64,000 nucleotides of DNA from Mactra quadrangularis (lineage: Eukaryota > Mollusca > Bivalvia > Venerida > Mactridae), in assembly GCA_025267735.1 (NCBI GenBank), contig CM046304.1, positions 23,563,381 through 23,627,380 of the forward strand, given 5' to 3'. Made by a program: the position numbers and the translations under genes. Every line of letters starts with the position of its first letter. The stretch's first letter is position 1. Shown piece by piece: positions 36,882 through 47,800 of this stretch. The notes beneath the pieces are model-generated. The model saw only the letters and a program-made list of their open reading frames with translations. It made no database searches and was not told the DNA's origin.

Positions 36882-37824
36882 TTTATTTATAGAGGCAACA
36901 CAGTTAGGCAGGGCCCAATCTTCCCTGTGAGCCTCTTAAAATGAAAATGACTTAAATGTTGTTACTTATAAACCTTTTTGACAGCTGTAAAGTTGGTGAT
37001 ATTGCACTGCATGAAACTTAAAGTATAAAGTTCAGTAATTTATAGACTGAATGGTTGTACTCGTTGTGGTTATACACAATGAAGGCTGTACGTTTTTGTA
37101 CAAAACATGTAACCTAGCAGTACTTAAGTGTTAAAAATATGGAAAAACCAAATAGTTTATTTCCTGAATACTCTAAATGAAATCAGCCAATAGATTTGCT
37201 GGGTTTTGACAACAATAATACGGTTGAATGTGTGTCAAAGTCCATTTAATTTAAATCAATTAAATAGAAGGTTAAAGTACAAAACTTCAACCAATGAAAT
37301 TGCTCTAAAACTTAAGCATTTGAAATGGGATAAACTCCAATGTTTAATCAAAACGTTAACTTGTATGAAGTGCTTGCATTTATTTTGTGAAAACACATTT
37401 TATTGCTTTCTATACATGTATACAGTACTTACATTTTATAATAATATACATAGGAAACAACAGTGACTATTGTTTTGGACAACAAGTTCTCAAACTTAAT
37501 TACGGTCCTTCCCCTTGCAATTACGCTATACATTAATTCTATATCAATTGATGTAGGCTTAATGCTACTTCCTGGTTCTGACAGGTGATGATTAGTATAA
37601 TAAAATTTGTAGTACGTAATAAATTCACTGCACAAAAGTGTGTTTTTTGCTATCAGTACTTTGATTTGTCCTTTATTACTATAGTCATGTACCAAACTTA
37701 TTTGATTTTTGTTTTGTTCAATTTTTTATCTTAAAACATCCTTGTTTTAACTATATTATATGCCCCTTTGAAAAACAGGTTGTATTATGTTATGATGATG
37801 GCAGTCTGTCCTTCTGACCGTTGA

Positions 37825-38215
37825 CAATTGCTTGTCCGGATGATAACTCAACAAAGGATGTACCTAGGTTCACCAAATTTCATGTGTGGATATCCCATGG
37901 GTAAAGGGGGTGCCCTATTGATTTTAAGACCAAAGAGTCAAAGGTCAAGGTCACTGGGACTTAAAACACAAAAACTTAGTCTGGACGATAACTCAATAAC
38001 GGCTTTATCTAGGTTCACCAAATTTTATGTAAGAGTTGCCATTGTGTCAAGGATGTGCCCTTTTGGTTCTGAGGTGCCAGCGTCAAAGGTCAGGGTCACT
38101 GGGACTTTAAATAGGAAAACTTTGTCCAGACAATAACTCAACAACAGCATGTACCTAGGTTCACCAAATTAAATGTGTGAGTAGCCCTTGTACTTAGGAT
38201 GTATACCTGATGTCA
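37825..38215. repeat. ~145-bp degenerate tandem repeat, 2.7 copies
   Basis: Units contain GATAACTCAA, CTAGGTTCACCAAATT and GTCAAAGGTCARGGTCACTG in order. The frame is open in part of it, but the pattern follows the repeat and I know no protein with it. Confidence 0.85.
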
Positions 38216-38359
38216 CGCACAAATGTTAGTGTAATATGAATTTTAGCTTCATATTGCTTTTTTTTACCATATGACTTTGTATTTGACATTTTCACCTCCA
38301 TTCCTACAATCAGTACACTGTCAGTTTGGATTTGAAGTGTTTCACAGTATATGAACCTC

Positions 38360-38465
38360 TTATCAATTTAACTGGTGAAAATTTGCAAACTAAAATAAAA
38401 CTTATTGGCTATGTCAAAATCCAACTCGCATTTTGCGAGTATGCAAGCTTAAATTTGAGCCCTGC
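38360..38465. mobile_element. hAT-like MITE, family CAGGGCTYRAATTTA, right-end fragment
   Basis: CCAACTCGCATTTTGCGAGT and TTAAATTTGAGCCCTG match the right end of the copies at 34321 and 53960; the left end is missing. Confidence 0.75.
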
Positions 38466-39345
38466 GTGGGCGTATTATAAAATTGCCCCACCCAGCGGAG
38501 CTTTAGTTTCCTGTTATTTTCTATCGTAGTTTGATTGTTGGCTGATTTAGCCTACAGGTTGGGTGGAATATGATGAAATACTCCACGGGTAATAAATATT
38601 TTGGTTATCTAATAAAATAGTTTTGTGATATTCATTACACTGAGAAATTGATCCTATCCACTCCTTTGCTGAGAAAATCTTTCACATGGACTTGCCCATA
38701 CCCCACCCACCAGTTGAAATTACAATATAATTTCTTCCCCTGCATTATGACTGTTTAAAGTAAATTTTTCCTCCAATCGTGTGTGAGAATTGATTCATAT
38801 CTCGTACAGAAATCTACAATCAAAACTTGGCAACTTACTATTGTCTATAATCATGCTCTATTATGTTTTATAGTATGCATAAAATCTGATAGGTTACAAC
38901 AAGGAAGTTTTTATCATTTGTCTAGGTATGAATTACATTCTTTGGAAATTGAAAATGATATTTTTATTTAAAGTACTTGCTGGTAGTGCAATTGATCTTT
39001 CACATTTTTTATTTCTCTTAGTATTGCAGGCTGTTTCATTGAATTTATACACTTCTAGATGCTTTAAATAAATTTGTGCATTTATTTCTGCTCATTTATG
39101 AATTTCATATAACAATGTCTTTATACCATGAATTAAATGAAGTGAAACTCAGGAGTTGGCTTCCACTTGTGAAGTCGTGGTTTTAAAAAGTTATGCATTG
39201 TAAGGATTATTTACATTATGTTGTGTACGTGGAATGTACTCACTCTTTTAGGTATTGTCTATTTATTTCTGTTGGTAATTGACATAGTGCTCTCTTGTAC
39301 CTGACCTCATGACTTTGGCAATCCCCGGGCCACAGAATGCTATTT

Positions 39346-39600
39346 TTAAATTTAATTCAACTGTCAGCTGTGCCTAAATAAACCTCACTGATTTAAATAC
39401 TCAAAATATGTTGATATTAATCCCCGTACAAAAATTAATACTGCATGATGTCGATGTTTATCAATCATGAATGCAAAAGTACTGTAGTGACTTTTTAAAT
39501 ACTCACTACTGTATTTTGTATTCACTGTCATAATTCTAGTATTTAAATCAGCAGGGTTAATGTTTATGTCACTAATAGTTGAATAAAGTTTCCAATTACA
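39346..39600. mobile_element. TIR MITE (ATTCAACTGTCAGTG), copy 2
   Basis: The left end has TTTAATTCAACTGTCAG and CACTGATTTAAATA; the right end has TATTTAAATCAGCAGGGTTA and GTTGAATAAAGTTT. Confidence 0.75.
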
Positions 39601-40734
39601 TAATTGAACCAATGCACTTTGTAACAGGTTAGTCTTATGTGATATTTTTGTATGGGTCGAAGGCCTTAAACAAATAAATATTTGTCATTGTCATTTGTCA
39701 TGTGATTATGTATAAATGACTCCTAAATATTTTCCCATCAGACACAATGATATTCATATAGTTTTATTTTTATGATTTCTCATGCTTGATTTTATTTTAA
39801 TTAGCTGTACATTGTATGCGATATCTTCTGTATTTTATATACAAGTTTTAATTACTATATCCAAGATTTTTAATTTGCACATGTTCTGTAAGGAATGAAG
39901 CAGTACTCATATATCTTGATAAAGTTTGAAATAAAAAAGGTTACATGATTTATCATGTTGTTAATTTATTCAATATATTTTTGGTTACAAATATAAAACT
40001 ATAAAACTATATTTATTATTATCATTACTATTACATGTATTCCAAATTTATATAGCACTTTTATTCATGTATAAGCATATTAAAACGTACTTTACAGACA
40101 CAATGTATTAATTAAAAATAAAATAAAATGAAAAATATCATAAAATTATAATATACTTTAGTGTATGGACTTGAAACAGTCAACAAATTTATACAATAGG
40201 ATTCAGTAGAGCAAGTTAAAATTCTTGTATCATTGTATTCTATTGATATTATAAACTAACATGAGTTTACAAGTAACATTTTATACTGGCAATTTATTTA
40301 AAGTAATGTTCCGCGTTTCTGAGGACGATTAAAATCAATGGTCTTTAAATAGCAGAAAGATCCTGTTATAGGGTACTTTATTTGTCAAAAAAAACATTAT
40401 TTTGGGACTTATAAATTGTAAGAATTTGCAAGATTTTTGCAATAACCAAGGTAGTCTTTATAGTTAAACTTAACTATATTTGTCATAAAAACATACAATT
40501 TATAAACATCTTGCATCCAATTAATAATGAGCAAGAATCTTGATAACCTCTGGATAAGAGAATAATGTTGTGGTAGCAAATATATTAACATGCATGCATG
40601 CAGGTACATGTAAGTAAAGTAGTGGTGATATTTATGTCAAATTTTGGCCTCAAAATGACCTGAAGAAACCCACTGCATGCATACATTCACAAAGTATATG
40701 GGCTGCAATGCGATATAGGAATATGATATAAATT
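39601..40734. other. Gene-free AT-rich stretch
   Basis: Nothing recognised. Confidence 0.4.
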
Positions 40735-41357
40735 TTCAGCTTGACTTAACAAAGTTAATGGAGAGCTCTTCTACTCCTCCTAGCTTAGTGTCCACATTCA
40801 TATTTCTGATTAGAGTTTTTGTGCAGCAAATATTTGTTACTATAACTTTTTATTTCTTTAGGTATCAGCTTCAAACTCTAAATATATGTTCATTATTATC
40901 AACCACATGTGACAAGGTTCATATGTCCAAATATTTTTTCAGAATTGTTTCCCCTTGAATTAAAAATTTTCTTTAAAAAGCATTATTTACTTCTTTATTT
41001 CTTAAGGTATCAACTTCAAACTTTAAATAGATGTTCCTTATTTTCAATCATATCTCATGTGACTAGGTTCATAACTTCAATTTTTTTCTGAATTGTCTCC
41101 CTTTGACCTTAAAATTTTCTTTAAAAAATACTTTTTTACTGTAACTTCTTTATTTCTTAAAGGTATGTACTTAAAACTTTAAATATATGTTCTTTATCAT
41201 CACCCACATGATGGATGGTAAGATTCATAAGTCTAGCACACATTTGATACAAAATTATTTCCCCTTGTAACTCGTGAATGTTTATTACTTATTATAATTT
41301 TGTTTACTCAAGCACCCCAATTAGTCAAGCATGCTGTCTCTACTGACATCTCTTGTT
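40735..41357. mobile_element. GCTYGACTT element with internal tandem repeats, copy 1
   Basis: Starts TTCAGCTTGACTTAAC and GGAGAGCTCTTCTACTC, contains about three ~180-bp units (each with TATGTTCWTTATYATCAACC, CACATG, and TCAGAATTRTYTCCCCTT), and ends TTAGTCAAGCATGCTGTCTC then TGACATCTCTTGTTA. Copy 2 at 46224 has the same ends and more units. Confidence 0.8.
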
Positions 41358-41380
41358 AATGTATCTGTCTGCATTTAAGT

Positions 41381-41455
41381 ACTTAGCGCAAAATGATTGT
41401 TATAACTTACTCTTTTTTTTAAATTGAGGTACAACCGTTTTTGCACAAAGCCCAC
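41381..41455. mobile_element. Foldback MITE (CTTAGTGCAAAACGG), copy 1
   Basis: ACTTAGCGCAAAATGATTGT and the inverted arm ACAACCGTTTTTGCACAAAG, then CCCAC, pair around an AT centre. Related hairpins are at 51161 and 63519. Confidence 0.65.
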
Positions 41456-42360
41456 GATTTGTATAATATGAATGTTAAGGTGTGTTAATGTGAGATCTAT
41501 ATGAAGATAGCCTGTAAGAAAAAGAATTATTTAAAAATTGTCAAATATCTTGTTACTTACTTTTTCCATGAATTTTTAAGCAAATATTATATTACAAACC
41601 ATTTTTATCTAATTTTTTTATATATATATTTTCATTACTATGACTATATTATATTATATTTCTTGCACTGTATATCTTCATGCTAATTACATTGTAACTT
41701 ATATTTTTACATGTTTTTTTACTGTTTGTAAACTGTGCAAATAAAAGAATTGTTCTGTTCTGTTATGTTCTGTTCTGACAAGGAATGAAAGAGTCTATGT
41801 TTTATATTTATATAACATATTATATTTTTCTTATTATTAAATAGTTTAGTTCTATTTTGAGACTTATCACACTCAAGTTCTCTTCCTGGTACTCCTAGGC
41901 ACTAAACAAAAAGGATTACATTGGATTAGTATTCATTGGAGCATTAGTTCAATTTTTTTTATAGTTATATTCTGATGGGTTTGCGCAAAATTAATCTAAC
42001 AAAAGTTAAATAAAAAAGAATTTATATTAGTTTTGCCCTTACCCATCAATATGGATTTAAGATGAAATCCTGTTTTTTTTTACTTATCTTTTGAAAACCG
42101 GTAAATACTGGTAGAGTTTAAACATATTAATTTTGTCTTTCAATCATATACATACACACGACATTAAATTCATTGACCGTGACATCAAGGGGATGAATTG
42201 GTTAAGACCCCCCTTACCCCACCCATCTGGTGAAAAACTGTCTTGACATCCTTTAAAAGGTATCAGAGTGGACCTTAGACAATTATAATTCTGAAATAAA
42301 TCCTCACTGTACATTTTCAATTAAAAACCTCAATAAAGGAGCATTTCCCTTCTGACTACT

Positions 42361-42605
42361 TTTCTAGGGAGTTTGTGTTCAATTCCCGGGTAGGACTTTA
42401 GTGATGTACCATTATGAAATTTGGTTGTAAAATATTTAAACTGCCTCATTTCCATCTCCAACCTCTGTTTTGAGTTGGGCAGGTGTAAAAAACCCATTAT
42501 GAGGGTATGTGCCTGGTACTAGGTTAAAAGCTTCAGGGACCGTGAGTAGAATACCTGACTGCATTGATATGACCGATTATTGTTGAAATGCAGCATAAAA
42601 CATTA
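42361..42605 (+). mobile_element. SINE-like element, unassigned family
   Basis: A B-box-like GTTCAATTCCCGGGT near the left, then a body ending CGTGAGTAGAATACCTGACT and ATTGTTGAAATGCAGCATAA. It is unlike families 1 and 2 in the middle. Confidence 0.45.
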
Positions 42606-42711
42606 CAGTCGCTGAATAAAGTATTGCGAGTTTGCATTATAACTTATTCCATACTAGTGCATCCCAGTCAGTGTTTTCTGTTTCAAATTTTGGACAATAC
42701 ATAAAGTATTG

Positions 42712-42846
42712 CGACTTGTAACTGGTTTACACAGCTAAATCCAGAGACTCTAAGCCATTCCAGGACTGGCTGGAATAGTAAGTTGGTTGACTGATAGCCA
42801 TGATATGATACAATGTGTTTCTACGTCATTAAACTCAACCAAAAAA
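42712..42846 (+). mobile_element. Partial SINE, family 1
   Basis: AGCTAAATCCAGAGACTCTA, GTAAGTTGGTTGACTG and the tail CATTAAACTCAACC followed by a run of A. Confidence 0.7.
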
Positions 42847-43554
42847 AACATGTGACACATTTTGACTTTATATTTACTATGTAAGTTTGATACTTGTTGA
42901 AACTGGCTTAGAGTATGTATTTTCATATTTTGGTGAAATTTGATTTAATCTTGTTGAAAGAGGAAGTTAAATTTCTTAACCCTTTGTGGAGATGGTGTAA
43001 AATTACTAAAACTTGATTTATAAAGTATAATTTTTTTTTAAGTAAGTGATTATTGTAAGTAAGCTGCATAGATGTATTTTGAGATTTAATTTATAACTGC
43101 TTCATTCATGAGAACCAAGACTTGATTGAAATTGTTTTGAGGTTTGAATGTAAGCAAGATATTTTTTCATCATGTATTAAAACTATGTTCAGTTTATCTT
43201 GATTTTGTACACATTTTTTCAACTTAGATTAATCTCTCATAAGTCTGCTTCCTGGTTCTACTGTACTGAATTGTTAAGATAAACTTCCATGTTAAATAAA
43301 ATCAATGTCATATACAAGTTAACTGTATCGCACAAAACACAGAGCTGGCTGTATAGAGATTTTCTGCTGTGAAACATCATTTCTTTAAGTTATTCATATG
43401 TTCCAAGTAAATTATTGTACTTATTGTTCAAAAATTTCTGTAATGGGAAAACAGGTATCATTTTACTTGGAATAAGAATTCCTGGATCATCCAGGGACAC
43501 AATAATTATCAAGTAATATTATAACACTTTTTTTTACAATGTCCTATCAACTTA

Positions 43555-44024
43555 TTTATGTGTAATGTCATAACTACTTATGTTTATCAAGTTATATATA
43601 CTTATAATGCCATGTCAAATTATGCCAAAATTATGTCATATCTATATATTTATCAACTTATTTATTGTAATGTCATATCAACTTATATGATTGTAATGTC
43701 ATACCTACTTATATGTTTGTAATGTCATATCAACTTATATGTTTGTAATGTCATATCAACTTATATGTTTGTAATGTCATATCAAATTATATGTTTGTAA
43801 TGTCATATCAATTTGTATGTTTGTAATGTCATATCTAATTATATGTTTGTAATGTCATATCAAGTTATATGTTTGTAATGTCATATCAAATTATATGTTT
43901 GTAATGTCATATCAACTTATATGTTTGTAATGTCATATCAACTTAAATGCTTGCAGTGTCATATCAACTTTATTGTTTGTAATGTCATATCATCTTAATT
44001 GTATGTAATGTCATATCAACTTAT
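43555..44024. repeat. 26-bp minisatellite
   Basis: About fifteen copies of GTTTGTAATGTCATATCAAC followed by TTATAT, cleaner in the middle, abutting a MITE on the right. Confidence 0.93.
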
Positions 44025-44290
44025 TATACCCCCGCTTCAAAGAAGAGGGGGATATACCCTTGTTCGTGCGTGCGTGTGTGCGTCCGTCCGTTACAAAATT
44101 TCCGTCGCAGTTTTCTCAGCAACTATAACATGCAGCAGCCTAATACTTTGCATATTGCTTCATCCCATAGTCCCATGTGGTGTAAAGCGATTTCATGCTC
44201 CTTGCTCATCTACTTCCTGTTTGTCGCATATTTTTAGATTTTTGCGGGGGTATCACTAGTGAGCATTAGCTCACAGATTTACTTGTTTGT
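44025..44290. mobile_element. MITE family TATACCCCCGC, copy 1
   Basis: Starts TATACCCCCGCTTCAAAGAA, contains CAACTATAACATGCAGCAGC and GTCCCATGTGGTGTAAAGCG, and ends GCGGGGGTATCACTAG at 44260, then an extension GTGAGCATTAGCTCACAG shared with copy 2. It lies 170 bp before the TRAF6 exon acceptor. Confidence 0.88.
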
Positions 44291-44459
44291 TTAATTTTCT
44301 TGTCTATCATTTGAGGAATCCCTAATGTTAAGGAGGAGTCTCTGAATAACTACCAGTAAATAGGGATTCCTTCCGGTTACCTAGTGAAAACAGTCAGTGT
44401 TGAACCCTAATAGGGCCTGATTTTAATGAGATTTTTATCATATGTTCCCTATTTTTCAG

Positions 44460-44527
44460 GTAGAACTCTCCTCCTAACAGTATGTTCTCAGGGAGACTAA
44501 GTCCTAGAACAATAGTGAAGATTGCTT
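44460..44527 (+). other. TRAF6: 5' UTR part of TRAF6 first visible exon
   Basis: A pyrimidine tract ending in AG at 44458-44459 looks like a 3' splice site, so the exon probably starts at 44460 and an untranslated exon must lie upstream. An ATG at 44482 opens an 18-codon frame (17 sense codons) ending TGA at 44533-44535, which overlaps the main start at 44528. An in-frame stop for the main frame sits at 44516-44518. It could alternatively be transcribed from a start site inside this stretch without an upstream exon. Confidence 0.6.
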
Positions 44528-44828
44528 ATGGCTGATTCAAATACTAGCCAGAATTCTGGCAATTTTTCAACTTTACTAAGTTTAGGGAATTATAATGTTC
44601 AGCAAGGTGAAGGTCAAAGTCAAGGAAATGGAGAGCCGAACTTACGTGTTTATCGTGCACCTCTATTAAGGCCCAATTCTGGCGGAAGTCTGCCTTTAAA
44701 TGTGGGAAATTCTGCTACAGATAGGAGTTTAACATCTCGGTTGAGTGGACATTGGTCAGCCCCTGTTTCTACTATCAACACTGCTACCTCAGGGCTTTAT
44801 AACACTGGACCTCAACTTAATACCATTG
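44528..44828 (+). CDS. TRAF6: TRAF6 coding exon 1 (N-terminal tail)
   Basis: Encodes residues 1-100 plus the first base of codon 101. The sequence is rich in Ser, Asn, Gly and Leu with no recognisable domain and reads as disordered. The donor GTAAGT starts at 44829 (phase 1). ATG 44528 has G at +4 but no purine at -3. A TTG six bases upstream is in the same frame but is not a credible eukaryotic start. Confidence 0.9.
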
Positions 44829-47800
44829 GTAAGTGAACATGTTACCAGTAGGACTGGGAAAATGTTTGAATATTCAATCATTTGGAATGTTATCAAATAT
44901 TCAAAAACGAAATTCTCAACCTAAAAAATCGGCTTTTCAAATTTTAATAATGCAATTGAACAAAATTGACTATTGTTGTTAATTATTGTAAAAAAAGTAA
45001 ATTTAAAGGCTAAACTCGATTTAGAGGAAATAGCTAATCAGAATTTATTCAAAATTTTTCATTGAAACATGGGATATTTTTAATTCTATATATATCAAAT
45101 TTGTATGGTATTCGGATATACAAAGTTGGACACAAATCGTATTATGAGGCATTAATTATACCCCCGCTTCGAAGAAGAGGGGGTATACTGTTTTACCCTT
45201 GTCTGTGCATGCGTCCGTGCGTCCGACCGTTACAAAATTTCCATCGCAGTTTTCTCAGCAACTATAACATGCAGCAGCCTAAAACTTTGCATATTGCTTC
45301 ATCCTATAGTCCCATGTGGTGTAAAGCGATTTCATGCTCCTTGCTCATCTACTTCCTGTTTGTCACATATTTTTAGATTTTGGCGGGGGTATCACTAGTG
45401 AGCATTAGCTCACAGATTTACTTGTTTACTTGGAATATATATTCTTTTTAAAAACAATATTCAAATATCAAAAACAAATATTCGAACATCAAAATTTGTA
45501 TTCGTTCCCAGCCCTAGTTACCAGTCTTCACCCTAACTTTTCTTAAATATGAGGGCCGTCCAGAGATGAACGCGAGTTGCTTAAAAAAATAAATTATGGA
45601 AAAACTATAAATGTTACTCAGAAAATCTCTTCATAGCCCCTCAATAATCTTACTCAAATGATATGATGACTCCCATATTTTTGGCTGATTCCAAAATCAT
45701 CATTTTTGACTCCTTGTTCTTTAACTTTTGGAATGAGGTCATAGTTAGCACGACTTAAGTCTGGCAAATATGGGGGGATTATATAAAATTTGCTGTTTTT
45801 TAAGCTAGATATCAATTTATAGTTTTTTTTAAATATTGGCATTATTGTAATATACTAGGTACAAAAAAATATAGCTTTTTAAGTATAAGCCTGCAAAGTC
45901 ATTTTTCCTTATTCATAAGGTATCAGTAATGAAAAATACCCTCTTGGGCGAATGTCAGAGGGTATATTTTGTATATAGTCTTAAATTACATGGTTATGCA
46001 TTTTGATATGTATGTTATTTTTGTTATATCTTTTATAGGGGATTATGCACATATATTAAATGCCGAAGAAGGTTGGGATTTGGAGTTCATTACGCGGTCA
46101 GAGAAATTTGATTGCCCGATATGTCTTCTTGTTTTACGAGAGCCGATGCAAACTGAATGTGGACATAGGTTCTGTCGAGGATGTATTTTAAAATGGCTGA
46201 GGTAATTTTTATAAAGTTTACATTTTTAGCTCGACTTTACGAAGTAATGTAGAGCTCTCCTACTCGCCCCAGCGTCGGCGTCGGCGTCCGCGTCCGCGTC
46301 CACACTTCTGATTAAAGTTTTTGTGCAGTAAAATACTTTCTTCTATATCTTTGTTATTTCTTAAGATATTAACTTCAAACTTTAAATATATGTTCCTTAC
46401 TATCAACCACATCTCATGTGACAAGGTCCATAACTCCAAACTCATTTTTTCAAGAATTATCTCCCCTTGAACTGATTGAAGTATTTGTGCACAGATTAAA
46501 GTTTTTGTGCAGTAAAATACTTTCTTCTGTATCTTTATTATTTCTTAAGATATTAACTTCAAACTTTAAATATATGTTCCTTTCTATCAACCACATCTCA
46601 TGTGACATGGTCCATAACTCCGAATGCATTTTTTTCAGAATTATCTCCCCTTGAACTTAGAGTTTTCTTTAAAAAATGTTTGTTTTTACTGCAACTGTTT
46701 TATTTCTTTAGGTATTGATTTCAAACTTTAAATATATGTTCCTTATTATCAACCACATCTCATGTGACAAGGTTCATAACTCCGTATACATTATTTTCAA
46801 AGTTATCCCCCTTGAACTTATAGTTTTCTTTAATAAATATTTGTTTTTACTGCAACTGTTTTATTTCTTTAGGTATTGACTTTAAATATATGTTCCTTAT
46901 TATCAACCACATCTCATGTGACAAGGTTTATAAATCCAAATATATTTTTTTTCAGAATTATCTCCCCTTGAAATTAGAGTTTTCTTTAAAAAATGTTTGT
47001 TTTTACTGCAACTGATTTTTTTCTTCAGGTATTGACTTCAAACTTTAGATATATGTTCCTTATTATCAACCACATCTCATGTGACAAGATTCATAACTCC
47101 TTATACATTTTTTCAGAGTTATCCCCCTTGAACTTATAGTTTTCTATTTATTTCTTTTTTTTTCTTTGAATTTGTTAAGGTTATATTTTCAAATTTTAAA
47201 ATATGTATGTTCCTTATCATCAACCACATCTCCTGTGACAAACACTTACTAAGTCGAGCATGCTGTCTCCTCTGACAGCTCTTGTTATTACTTGATCGTT
47301 TGTTTAAAGTTTAAGAGCTTGGTACTATGTTAATTATAAAAAAACCCACATTTATTTGTTTGCTACCTGTGGAATTGGTTCACTCAAGTATTCTAATGGA
47401 GTGTCGTGGGTTTGATTCCCAAATGGGTAGATTTTTGATGGAGCTTGTTCATGGAATAATTTCTACAGCCATTCTCCTTCCTACCACTTATTCTATATCT
47501 TGTAGAGCAGTTTTCAGTCACTAACTGAAGTATATGTCCAATAACTGGTTAACAGTTAAATCCAGAGATTTAGTCTTTCCGGGAAGGGTGAGTAGGTTCA
47601 CAGGCGATCTTCGTCTGTGTATCTTATACATATGCATGTATTTATAAGATACACAAACGAAGATTGCCTGTGAGTAGGTTGACTCGATGCAGTGATATGA
47701 TATGTGTTGCTACTGCGTTAACCCACCAAATTTAAAGTAACACTTGTGGATCATTGGTAAATAAGTAATTGTGCATACATGTCAATATTGATTGTCTTAT

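Noticed and set aside
43999..44259. Similar small ORFs at 43999-44259, 45062-45376 and 57915-58160
   Set aside because: They share a peptide only because all three lie in copies of the same MITE; ends fall at element borders and there is no sign of selection for protein.
44522..44527. TTG at 44522 as TRAF6 start
   Set aside because: It is in frame but not a plausible animal start; ATG 44528 follows at once and an in-frame stop lies just upstream.
46260..46654. ORFs at 46260-46445 (-) and 46418-46654 (+)
   Set aside because: They lie in the tandem units of the GCTYGACTT element and repeat with its period.
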